From positions 1 through 64,000 of the forward strand of contig JASANG010001062.1 in assembly GCA_030248215.1 (NCBI GenBank): a stretch of 64,000 bases of DNA, read 5' to 3'. The notes beneath the pieces are model-generated. The model had not been told where the DNA came from and did not search any database. It was given only the letters and a program-made list of their open reading frames with translations. The position numbers and the translations under genes were made by a program. This document shows positions 11,690 through 22,030 of this stretch, piece after piece; positions within the stretch are counted from its first letter, which is position 1, and every line of letters starts with the position of its first letter. The DNA comes from Enoplolaimus lenunculus. Taxonomy: Eukaryota; Nematoda; Enoplea; Enoplida; Thoracostomopsidae.

Positions 11690-13456
11690 TGTTACGATTA
11701 CAAGGCAACGGCTATTGTTTTTTATCAATTATGGCAGTACTTGAGAACACTTGTAAAATAGTTAAACGAAGAAAAAGTCGTGAAGCGTCCACAAGACAAA
11801 CCGGTCCATGACAATTTGTTATTAAACATAGAAACATAGTACCCGCCCTGACTTACAACTCAATTTCGGTACATGTTAATCAGACGCAACGAAATCATCG
11901 ACGTGATCACTGCTAAATCTGTCACAACTAGATGCACTGCGTGTAAATAGTAAAGCGACCCGCGGTTTGGAATAAACTGCAAATCTTTTAGCAAAAGAAA
12001 CTAAATGAAACTTTCCCGCTCAAACCTAACTAAAGCTGCCTAAATTTTGTTGAAAACTGTTAATTTTATAGCGTACAATTTTTATTTTTGAAGCCTGATT
12101 AATAGGCTCATTAGGCTTTGAAATTTCTAAAGTTTTAATTTTTGCACCTAAAAATATCAAATTTTAAAGTTTAAGATTATTTTCATGCTTGAATGAGCAA
12201 TAATTTATGCTTGAATAACTTTTTATTTAAATATTTTTAGTTTAGTTAACAGAAAAAACACAAACTTAAATTTTAGGTTATTTTCTTACTAATAACATCA
12301 TTATTTACCCCAACATTATCACCACATTTAAAATTTTAAGGCCGAAACAAGAAAGATAGATTTGCAATAATTTTAAAATTTTCAACAAATAAATTGTATA
12401 ATCTGTCTTTCTAAACGATATTGCTTTTAAACTTTTACACGCTAAACAGTCAGAAGTAAATCGCAAAATAATTTTGCATATCATCAATCTTGATACATAT
12501 TGCTCTATAGGACAAATACCAACGCACGTGTGTTAAACTAATTAAGCTTAGAGTTAGCCATAAACTTCAAAAATAATTTAAACGCAAGCCAATGTCATTA
12601 ATAACCAAGAAATTTCACAAAATACTAAAGTTGCATTGGTTTTTTACTAGATCAAAAAATACATAAGTGTGAGCTTTTATGCTTTGTTTATTTAGCGTAA
12701 ACGTACCTCCGTATAAATAATCGCATTTGTTCACAGTTAAATCGTCTGTTGAGCAGAGAAAAATTAACTTAGTTACAACAGGACGCATGTAAAGATCAGC
12801 GGCGAAACGTTTTTCTGCGCGGCTGCAATAGCGTAAGCTTAAATATTAGACAAACTTATGCGTAGGCATACGCCCAAGTGTAAGTTCATGCATACGGCTA
12901 GAGTTATGCTTAGGTATACGCTTAACCTACTGTTACGGTTACAATAGTGGTCCTTAACTCCGAGTGCAAAACTCGAACAAGGGTCGTGCACTCCAAGTAA
13001 TTACCGCATTCCGGTTACAATGTGCCATAGCCCAAGTTTTTTCGCTGTTCACTTTTCTAGTGGTAAATCGCCTACCATTTCAAATATATAAAGAAACTCC
13101 AAACCCGAATCTTAAACGCGTAAACAAGACAAGTAAAGACTGTTAAACTTGTGAAAGACGGAAAGTTTTGCCTTAAACTATGTATGCTTCATTTTGTCTA
13201 TAAAGTCTAATTTCGTCAAAAACTTGAAGTAAATACAACTTGAAAACAGCGCGAATTGTACAAATATTTACAAAAATTTGCCTTGAAGCTATTTTTAGTG
13301 CATGCACTTTTGCAAGAAACAGAGTACATAGTGCAAATTTCGATGAAAATTGTAAGGCGAATCCAAAAAAACTATTTGAAACCTACTGATACGAATTAAC
13401 TTGAATTATTAATAAAAACATTAGCAAACAAAAAACGATGCGGGTGGTCCGCAACA
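11690..13456 (-). repeat. LTR, left copy (3' LTR of the element)
   Basis: 1767 bases, bounded by TGTTACGATTAC and GGTCCGCAACA on the plus strand. By eye over the first ~200 bases it differs from the other two LTRs at about 15-20 positions. It contains a CTTAGGTATACGCTTAACC-TACTGTTACGG stretch also seen in dispersed repeats elsewhere in the window. Confidence 0.9.
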
Positions 13457-13469
13457 CCACTCCCTCCTT
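13457..13469 (-). promoter_or_regulatory. Polypurine tract of the LTR element
   Basis: On the minus strand AAGGAGGGAGTGG lies immediately before the TGTTGCGG start of the left LTR. This is where a polypurine tract, the plus-strand primer of reverse transcription, is expected, and it agrees with the orientation given by the primer-binding sites. Confidence 0.75.
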
Positions 13470-13498
13470 AAAGCCTTTGTCCTGCAATGGTGTACCTT

Positions 13499-15050
13499 TT
13501 AGAATCTTTCCGGAATCGATGTATGGTCCGCGCAGAAGTAATGATTGGGGTTACGCAGCGCTGTTTCAACAGTATTGTCGTCGTCACCTTTATTCGGATC
13601 GTTTTGCCAACTGTCACATATGTGTAAATGTATAAAGTTAGTGATTGCTAATGCGGTTTGAATTCGGTTTTGAACTATTTGGGGCGTTTCAGTCTGATAG
13701 TCGTTTATGAATCCATCATAAGCGTGACATGCTCGAAGTGTTTCCATGATTAAGGGGTGATATAGAAATCGCAATGTATTTCCAATGATGACTTGTCCCC
13801 GTCTTGCTCTGCTTATACCTACTGTCAGTCGTCGGAAATCGTGCTGGAATCCTTGATCACATTCTTGACCGTATGTATCATAGAATCCGTCGGACCGCAC
13901 GAGACTAATGATCATGAAATCACATTCGTTGCCCTCCACGTGTTGGCACACCCTATTCATAGTTCTGGTTGTTGTTTAGTTAGCATTTTCTTTAACAGTT
14001 TACTGTGCGCCGCATACGTTGCGTCTATTCCGATGATATGGGGCGGAATCCCTAATTTTATCAATCTATTTACCATTTCGAGTATGTGATGGATCTCGGC
14101 GATGTTGTACAAACTACTCCCATGCCGAATCATTGTTCCTTCAACATGCACGAATGATACCCCATTATTCGCTGGAAATAAGACGGTGTTTAACATCCCA
14201 TTTGTAGCGTCATTCAACTGTTCATTTTGTTGGCTCAATTTATCATGATTTTCAGCGATCAGTGGTGCGTCTTTGTATATGATTGCGCTTGGTGGGCCCA
14301 AAATACTTGCCACACTTCGGTAATTTCGTTTAAGTGTTTTAAGTTTTACTCTTTTTGCTTTACTGGCTGCTCTGATAACGAACACCATTCCTGATTCGTC
14401 TGCAGCGACTGATTTTAATTTTGGCGATGTTATGTAGGCTGGCAACTGTTTTGTATCGCCAAACGTCACGATCTGACCGGTTGAAACTAATAAGGCTGCT
14501 AACGACGTTTGCGGTAGATCCACTGAAGCAGCTTCATCGATTACAAGAAGTTTGAATAGTCCTTCGTCTGCGAGTGTTTTTCGATGATTAAGTAGATTCA
14601 TAATTGCTAGATACACTGTTGTAACCAGTATCTTGTGTTCAGGTATTCGGGAATCGGCTTGTATGTTGCCACTTTCGGTGTCGGCAGCCACGAAATTGGA
14701 ATGTTGTATTAATTCGCCCAGGTCATCGGTTGGTAACCTTCTTGAACCATACGTAATAACGATTGTGGTAGAACATGACCAAACAACTTCTTAAAATACT
14801 ATTGAATCTTCTTAGCTAAAACGTTTGCCGCTGCATTCGTCGGAGCTATACACAGATATTGCTCTTCTGTAAAAACGGTGTGCATTAAAACCATTATGAG
14901 GGCGATAACGTGTGTCTTTCCGGTACCAGGTGGAGCTTGACAAGCTATTATCGGAGCACCGTTTATTATTGCGTCGAGAATTTGTTTTTGTTCTGTATCC
15001 AACTGTTCGGCGTAATTTGTGTATTGTTGCTGGCAATGTCCTTTTTTCAT
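13499..15050 (-). pseudogene. Upf1-like superfamily 1 helicase part, copy 1
   Basis: Helicase region of the left internal unit, same strand as the LTRs. Visible motifs in order: Walker A APPGTGKTH (about 14910-14945), Walker B-type VIDEAAS (about 14520-14545), motif III GDTKQLPA (about 14430-14465), an LKRNYRS block, motif V VEGNECDFMIIS, and motif VI ISRARRGQVIIGN (about 13795-13830). The set and order are those of the Upf1/Dna2-type SF1B helicases, which unwind RNA or DNA 5' to 3'. The part is broken in a few places and is treated as a fossil. It lies directly downstream of the gag-like part. Confidence 0.8.
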
Positions 15051-15059
15051 ATTGTTTGG

Positions 15060-15782
15060 CTAGTGAATCGTGTCCAAACATGTGATTGATGATCTTGTGC
15101 CAACTTCGTTTGAGGTCGTACTTGAATTGTTTTTAATGGATGATTGGTCGTCTTCATTGGTCATCGTTTCATTTTGTGTGGCTTGTAGTCCTTCGGTTGC
15201 AAAATTTGATTTTGTCACCTTGGTTGGTGGTGGATTATCTATATCGCATGTTTCTAACGACGCTGTACATTCACTTTCATTTATTTCAACCACTGGTGTT
15301 ATCTCCAGTTCGGATAATTCGGATAAATTTGTGATACTGTTGTCTTTAATATTAGAAATGTCCCGAGACGTTTTCTTAATATTTTCGACATTTGCCGAGG
15401 CCGTCTCTATTTTTGCTTCGTCGTCTATCGATTTTGCTGCGCAAATTAAATTAAAATTTTCTAACCAAGTGTTAAAATCAGGGCCCGTTAAACTTCAGTG
15501 AAACGGATGTATTACCAGATCGGCATCGGTAGTACTGGTCACCCGAGTTTGTACAAGGGTAGAATTTATGTGGGTCATGCCATCAGTAAGCTGTCTCACA
15601 TTTTGCGCCAGATGTGTCACATCATGTTGCAGTTGATCCATGTTTCTTAGCTCGTGTCTGTATTGTCTAGATGTTCTTACACTTACGTCTAATATAGGAT
15701 CTAACTCTTCGATGCTAATATTGGATAAGTAATTTCTTGTAAATTCTTCCGGAAAGTGACTTAAAGATCGGTCTCTTTTCAT
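15060..15782 (-). pseudogene. Gag-like leader part of the LTR element, copy 1
   Basis: Two adjacent open stretches: a 95-codon one starting MKRDRSLSHFPEEF with a heptad-like helical middle, and an acidic Asn/Ser/Thr-rich one containing DFNTWLENFNLICAAKSIDD. The Trp-Leu-x-x-Phe helix followed by a D/E-rich turn resembles the start of retrotransposon gag capsid domains, but similarity is too weak for certainty. It sits just inside the primer-binding site, where gag is expected. Confidence 0.45.
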
Positions 15783-15914
15783 ATAAATTAATTACAGATT
15801 TTACCACTATCTGCAACTTTCTTGCTAAATTAAAATAAACTCTCTGAATTTGAAACCTGCTGCCACCGCTGCTCAAAAATTTGAACGTCAGATTTTTTTC
15901 AAAAGTTTTACTCG

Positions 15915-15931
15915 TCTCGGTGGGACCTCCA
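15915..15931 (-). promoter_or_regulatory. tRNA-Gln primer-binding site, middle LTR
   Basis: The plus strand reads TCTCGGTGGGACCTCCA, identical to the 3' end of animal tRNA-Gln including CCA, so the minus-strand element RNA would pair with it over 17 bases. It lies two bases inside the LTR end, the normal position of a primer-binding site. Confidence 0.9.
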
Positions 15932-15933
15932 AA

Positions 15934-17606
15934 TGTTACGATTACAAGGTAACGGCTATTGTTTTTTATTAATTATGGCAGTACTTGAGAACACTTGTAA
16001 AATAGTTAAACGAAGAGAAAGTCGTGAAGCGCCCATAAGGCAAACAGGTCTATGACAATTTGTTATTAAACACAGTACCCGCCCGGACTTACAACTCAAT
16101 TCCGGTACACATTGATTAGACGCAACGAAACCATCGACGTGATCACTGCAAAATCAGTCACAACTAGATGCACTGCGTGTAAATAGTAAAACGACCCGCG
16201 GTCTGGAATAAACTGCAAATCTTTTTAGCAAAAGAAACTAAATGAAACTTTCACGCCCAAACCTGACTAAAGACTGCCTAAATTTTGTTGAAAACTGTTT
16301 CTATTATAGCGTGCAATTTTTATTTTTGAAGCCTAATTAATCGGCTCATTAGGCTTTGAAATTTCTAAAGTTTTAGTTTTTGCACTTAAAAATATCAACT
16401 TTTACAGGTTAAGATTATTTTCATGCTTGAATGAGCAATAATTTATGCTTGACAAACTTAAATTTATGGTTATTTTCTTACTAATAACATCATTATTTAC
16501 CCCAACATTATCACCACATTTAAAATTTTAAGGCCGAAACAAGAAGGATAGATTTGCAATAATTTTGAAATTTTTCACAAATAAATTGTATAATCTGTCT
16601 TTCTAAACGATATTGTTTTTAACTTTTACACGCTAAACAGTCAGAAGTAAGTCGCAAAATAATTTTGTATATCATCAATCTTGATCCATATTGCTTTATA
16701 GGACAAATACCAACGCACGTGTGTTAAACTAATTAGACTTGCAGTTAGCCGTAAACTTCAAAAAATAATTTAAACACAAGCCAATCTCATTAATAACCAA
16801 AGAATTTCACAAAATACTAAAGTTGCTTTGGTTTTTTACTGGACAAAAAAATACACAAGTGTGAGCTTTTATGCTTTGTTTGTTTAGCGTAAACGTACCT
16901 CCGTATAAATAATCGCATTTGTTCACAGTTAAATCGTCTGTTGAGCAGAGAAAAATTAACTTAGATACAACAGGACGCATGTAAAGATCAGCGGCGAAAG
17001 GTTTTTCTGCGCGGCTGCAATAGCGTAACCTTAAATATTAGACAAACTTTTGCGTAGGCATACGCCCAAGTGTAAGTTCATGCATACGGCTGGAGTTATG
17101 CTTAGGTATACGCTTAACCTACTGTTACGGTTACAATAGTGGTCCTTAACTCCGAGTGCAAAACTTTGAACAGGGGTCGTGCACTCCAAGTAATTGCCGC
17201 ATTCCGGTTACCATGTGCCATAGCCCAAGTTTTTTCGCTGTTCACTTTTCTAGTGGTAAATCGCCTACCATTTCAAATATACAAAGAAACTCCAAACCCG
17301 AGTCTTAAACGCGTAAACAAGACAAGTAAAGACTGTTAAACTTGTGAAAGACGGAAAGTTTTGTCTTAAACTATGTATGCTTCATTCTGTCTATAAAGTC
17401 TAATTTCGTCGAAAACTTGAAGTAAATACAACTTGAAAACTGCGCGAATTGTACAAATATCTACAAAAATTTGCCTTGAAGCAATTTTTAGTGCATGCAC
17501 TTTTGCAAGAAACAGAGGACATAGTGCAAATTTCAATGAAAATTGTAAGGCGAAACCAAAAAAACTATTTGAAAACTACTGATACGAATTAACTTGAATT
17601 ATTAAT
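15934..17606 (-). repeat. LTR, middle copy
   Basis: About 1.67 kb. Nearly identical to the right LTR (about two differences over the first ~200 bases by eye) and more distant from the left LTR. Starts TGTTACGATTACAAGG on the plus strand. Confidence 0.85.
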
Positions 17607-19149
17607 CCGGAATCGATGTATGATCCGCGCAGAAGTAGTGATTGGGGTTACGCAGCGCTGTTTCAACAGTATGGTCGTCGTCACCTTTATCCGGATCGTT
17701 TTGCCAACTGTCACATATGTGTAAATGTATGTAGTTAGTGATTGCTAACGCGGTTTGAATTCGGTTTTGAACTATTTGGGGCGTGTCAGTCTGATAGTCG
17801 TTTATGAATCCATCATAAGCGTGACATGGTCGAAGTGTTTCCATGATTAAGGGGTGATATAGAAATCGCAATGTATTTCCAATGATGACTTGTCCCCGTC
17901 TTGCTCTGGTTATACTTACTGTCAGTCGTCGGAAATCGTGCTGGAATCCTTGATGACATTCTTGACCGTATGTATCATAGAATCCGTCGGACCGCACGGA
18001 ACTAATGATCATGAAATCACATTCGTTGCCCTCCACGTGTTGGCACACCATATTCATAGTTCTGGTTGTTGTTTAGTTAGCATTTTCTTTAACAGTTTAC
18101 TTTGCGCCGCATACGTTGCGTCTATTCCGATGGTATGGGGCGGAATCCCTAATTTTATCATTCTATTTACCATTTCGAGTATGTGATGGATCTCGGCGAT
18201 GTTGTACAAACTACTCCCATGCCGAATAATTGTTCCTTCAACATGCACGAATGATACCCCATTCCTCGCTGGAAATAAGACGGTGTTTAACATCCCATTT
18301 GTAGCGTCATTCAACTGTACATTTTGTTGGCTCAATTTATCATGATTTTCAGCGATCAGTGGTGCGTCTTTGTATATGATTGCGCTTGGTGGGCCCAAAA
18401 TACTTGCCACACTTCGGTAATTTCGTTTAAGTGTTTTAAGTTTTACTCTTTTTGCTTTACTGGCTGCTCTGATAACGAACACCATTCCTGATTCGTCTGC
18501 AGCGACTGATTTTAATATTGGCGATGTTATGTAGGCTGGCAACTGTTTTGTATCGCCAAACGTCACGATCTGACCGGTTGAAACTAATAAGGCTGCTAAC
18601 GACGTTTGCGGGGATATCCACTGAAGCAGCTTCATCGATTACAGGAAGTTTGAACAGTCCTTCGTCTGCGAGTGTTTTTCGATGATTAAGTAGATTCATA
18701 ATTGCTAGATCCACTGTTGTAACCAGTATCTTGTGTTCAGGTATTCGGTAATCGGCTTGTATGTTGCCACTTTCGGTGTCGGCAGCCACGAAATTGGAAT
18801 GTTGTATTAATTCGCCCAGTTCATCGATTGGGTAACCTTCTCGAACCATATGTAATAACGATTGTGGTAGAACATGACCAAACATCTTCTTAAAATACGA
18901 TTGAATCTTCTTAGCTAAAACGTTTGCCGCTGCATTCGTCGGAGCTATACACAGATATCGCTCTTCTGTAAAAACGGTGTGCATTGAAACCATTATGAGG
19001 GCGATAACGTGTGTCTTTCCGGTACCAGGTGGAGCTTGACAAGCTATTATCGGAGCACCGTTTATTATTGCGTCGAGAATTTGTTTTTGTTCTGGATCCA
19101 ACTGCTCGGTGTAATTTGTGTATTGTTGCTGGCAATGTCCTTTTTTCAT
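17602..19149 (-). pseudogene. Upf1-like superfamily 1 helicase part, copy 2
   Basis: Second unit, very similar to 13499-15050. The same motif series is visible: APPGTGKTH (about 19010-19045), VIDEAAS (about 18617-18645), GDTKQLPA, LKRNYRS, VEGNECDFMIIS and ITRARRGQVIIGN (about 17893-17925). Motif VI reads TRARRG here, closer to the Upf1 consensus than SRARRG in the other copy. Broken in a few places, some of them shared with copy 1, so decay began before the units were duplicated or the region never was one frame. Confidence 0.8.
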
Positions 19150-19158
19150 ATTGTTTGG

Positions 19159-19881
19159 CTAGTGAATCGTGTCCAAACATGTGATTGATGATCTTGTGCC
19201 AACTTCGTTTGAGGTCGTACTTGAATCGTTTTTAATGGATGATTGGTCGTCTTCATTGGTCATCGTTTCATTTTGTGTGGCTTGTAGTCCTTCGGTTGCA
19301 AAATTTGATTTTGTCATCTTGGTTGGTGGTGGATTATCTATATCGCATGTTTCTAACGACGCTGTACATTCACTTTCATTTATTTCAACCACTGGTGTTA
19401 TCTCCAGTTCGGATAATTCGGATAAATTTGTGATACTGTTGTCTTTAACATTACAAATGTCCCGAGACGTTTTCTTAATATCTTCGACATTTGCCGAGGC
19501 CGTCTCTATTTTTGCTTCGTCGTCTATCAATTTTGCTGCACAAATTAAATTAAAATTTTCTAACCAAGTGTTAAAATCAGGGCCCGTTAAACCTCAGTGA
19601 AACGGATGTATTACCAGATCGGCATCGGTAGTACTGGTCACCCGAGTTTGTACAAGGGTAGAATTTATGTGGGTCATGCCATCAGTGAACTGTCTCACAT
19701 TTTGCGCCAGATGTGTCACATCATCTTGCAGTTGATCCATGTTTCTTAGCTCGTGTCTGTATTGTCTAAGTGTTCTTACACTTACGTCTAATATAGGATC
19801 TAACTCTTCGATGCTAATATTGGATAAGTAATTTCTTGTAAATTCTTCCGGAAAGGGACTTAAAGATCGGTCTCTTTTCAT
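19159..19881 (-). pseudogene. Gag-like leader part of the LTR element, copy 2
   Basis: Same two open stretches as in copy 1: one starting MKRDRSLSPFPEEF and one containing DFNTWLENFNLI. The acidic linker, rich in Ser, Thr, Asn and Glu with a PPPTKMTKS basic patch, looks disordered. An open frame of the same length on the opposite strand (19169-19600) is a shadow of it. Confidence 0.45.
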
Positions 19882-20013
19882 ATAAATTAATTACGGATTT
19901 TACCACTATCTGCAACTTTCTGGCTAAATTAAAATAAACTCTCTGAATTTGAAACCTGCTGCCACCGCTGCACAAAAATTTGAACGTCAGATTTTTTTCA
20001 AAAGTTTTACTCG

Positions 20014-20030
20014 TCTCGGTGGGACCTCCA
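20014..20030 (-). promoter_or_regulatory. tRNA-Gln primer-binding site, right LTR
   Basis: Identical TCTCGGTGGGACCTCCA on the plus strand, two bases inside the right LTR. Two primer sites in one locus show that two complete 5' LTR to internal junctions are present. Confidence 0.9.
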
Positions 20031-20032
20031 AA

Positions 20033-21803
20033 TGTTACGATTACAAGGTAACGGCTATTGTTTTTTACTAATTATGGCAGTACTTGAGAACACTTGTAAA
20101 ATAGTTAAACGAAGAGAAAGTCGTGAAGCGCCCATAAGGCAAACAGGTCTATGACAATTTGTTATTAAACATAGTACCCGCCCGGACTTACAACTCAATT
20201 CCGGTACACATTGATTAGACGCAACGAAACCATCGACGTGATTACTGCAAAATCTGTCACAACTAGATGCACTGCGTGTAAATAGTAAAACGACCCGCGG
20301 TGTGGAATAAACTGCAAATGTTTTTAGCAAAAGAAACTAAATGAAACTTTCACGCCCAAACCTGACTAAAGACTGCCTAAATTTTGTTGAAAACTGTTGC
20401 TATTATAGCGTGCAATTTTTATTTTTGAAGCCTAATTAATAGGCTCATTAGGCTTTGAAATTTCTAAAGTTTTAGTTTTTGCACTTAAAAATATCAACTT
20501 TTAAAGTTTAAGATTATTTTCATGCTTGAATGAGCAATAATTTATGCTTGAGAAAAAACACAAACTTAAATTTATGGTTATTTTCTTACTAATAACATCA
20601 TTATTTACCCCAACATTATCACCACATTTAAAATTTTAAGGCCGAAACAAGAAGGATAGATTTGCAATAATTTTGAAATTTTTCACAAATAAATTGTATA
20701 ATCTGTCTTTCTAAACGATATTGTTTTTAACTTTTACACGCTAAACAGTCAGAAGTAAGTCGCAAAATAATTTTGCATATCATCAATCTTTATCCATATT
20801 GCTTTATAGGACAAATACCAACGTACGTGTGTTAAACTAATTAGACTTACAGTTAGCCGCAAACTTCAAAAAATAATTTAAACACAAGCCAATCTCATTA
20901 ATAACCAAAGAATTTCACAAAATACTAAACTTGCTTTGGTTTTTTACTAGACCAAAAAATACACAAGTGTGAGCTTTTATGCTTTGTTTGTTTAGCGTAA
21001 ACGTACCTCCGTATAAATAATCGCATTTGTTCACAGTTAAATCGTCTGTTGAGCAGAGAAAATTAACTTAGATACAACAGGACGCATGTAAAGATCAGCG
21101 GCGAAACGTTTTTCTGCGCGGCTGCAATAGCGTAAGCTTAAATATTAGACAAACTTTTGCGTAGGCATACGCCCAAGTGTAAGTTCATGCCTACGGCTAG
21201 AGTTATGCTTAGGTATACGCTTAACCTACTGTTACGGTTACAATAGTGGTCCTTAACTCCGAGTGCAAAACTTCGAACAGGGGTCGTGCACTCCAAGTAA
21301 TTACCGCATTCCGGTTACAATGTGCCATAGCCCAAGTTTTTCGCTGTTCACTTTTCTAGTGGTAAATCGCCTACCATTTCAAATATACAAAGAAACTCCA
21401 AACCCGAATCTTAAACGCGTAAACAAGACAAGTAAAGACTGTTAAACTTGTGAAAGACGGAAAGTTTTGTCTTAAACTATGTATGCTTCATTCTGTCTAT
21501 AAAGTCTAATTTCGTCGAAAACTTGAAGTAAATACAACGGAAATCACTGCGCGATGGAGTGGTCATAACGAGAAAAGGTCTTATTGAAAACAGCGCGAAT
21601 TGTACAAATATTTACAAAAATTTGCCTTGAAGCAATTTTTAGTGTATGCACTTTTGCAAGAAACAGAGTATATAGTGCAAATTTTAATGAAAATTGTAAA
21701 ACGAAACCAAAAGAAAACTATTTGAAAACCACTGATACGAATTAACTTGAATTATTAATAAAAACATTATCAAACAAAAAAACGATGCGGGCGGTCCGCA
21801 ACA
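20033..21803 (-). repeat. LTR, right copy (5' LTR of the element)
   Basis: 1771 bases, TGTTACGATTACAAGG to GGTCCGCAACA on the plus strand, followed at once by the MITE sequence. A GGAAATCACTGCGCGATGG stretch near 21539 is not seen in the other two LTRs. Confidence 0.9.
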
Positions 21804-22030
21804 ATGATATGACATTCTACAAAACAATCAAGCTTGTCTACCGCAACTTTGCAGACATTTTCAAACATATCATGTGATAGTCGCAGACAATATTTGGAAT
21901 ATCATATGATATTGCAGTACACACAGTATATGTCACATCAGGATAGCAGACAATTCAAATGTTTTGAATCTGGTCACAAAAAAAGTTACCAGCTATACGC
22001 GTCCCCAGTTATAACGTGAACTCCGCATAA

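Larger units (their letters stand above)
11690..21803 (-). mobile_element. LTR retroelement carrying a helicase, three-LTR tandem
   Basis: Minus-strand element with order LTR (20033-21803), primer site, internal region, LTR (about 15934-17606), primer site, internal region, polypurine tract, LTR (11690-13456). LTRs start TG and end CA on either reading. Imperfect 6-base flanking repeats ATCATA (11684-11689) and ATGATA (21804-21809) mark the insertion, and comparison with the empty MITE copy at 3382-4030 gives the exact junction. Each internal region is only about 2.4 kb and contains a small gag-like part and a superfamily 1 helicase; no reverse transcriptase, integrase or protease was recognised, so mobility would depend on proteins from elsewhere. 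The reading frames are broken, about two to four times per unit. Family is not assigned (a Ty3- or BEL-like non-autonomous element is possible). Confidence 0.85.
11268..22027. mobile_element. PIF/Harbinger-like MITE copy B, split by an LTR element
   Basis: Left part 11268-11689 and right part 21804-22027 together match the uninterrupted copy at 3382-4030. Terminal inverted repeats are TGCGGCGTTCACGTTATAAC at left and its near-reverse complement at right. A TAA target duplication flanks it (11265-11267 and 22028-22030). The LTR element sits inside a TATCATATG palindrome of the MITE, so the MITE was in place first. Confidence 0.9.

Noticed and set aside
15070-15501. 143-codon plus-strand frame, repeated at 19169-19600
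   Set aside because: It lies opposite the gag-like part in the same codon register and is best read as its shadow.
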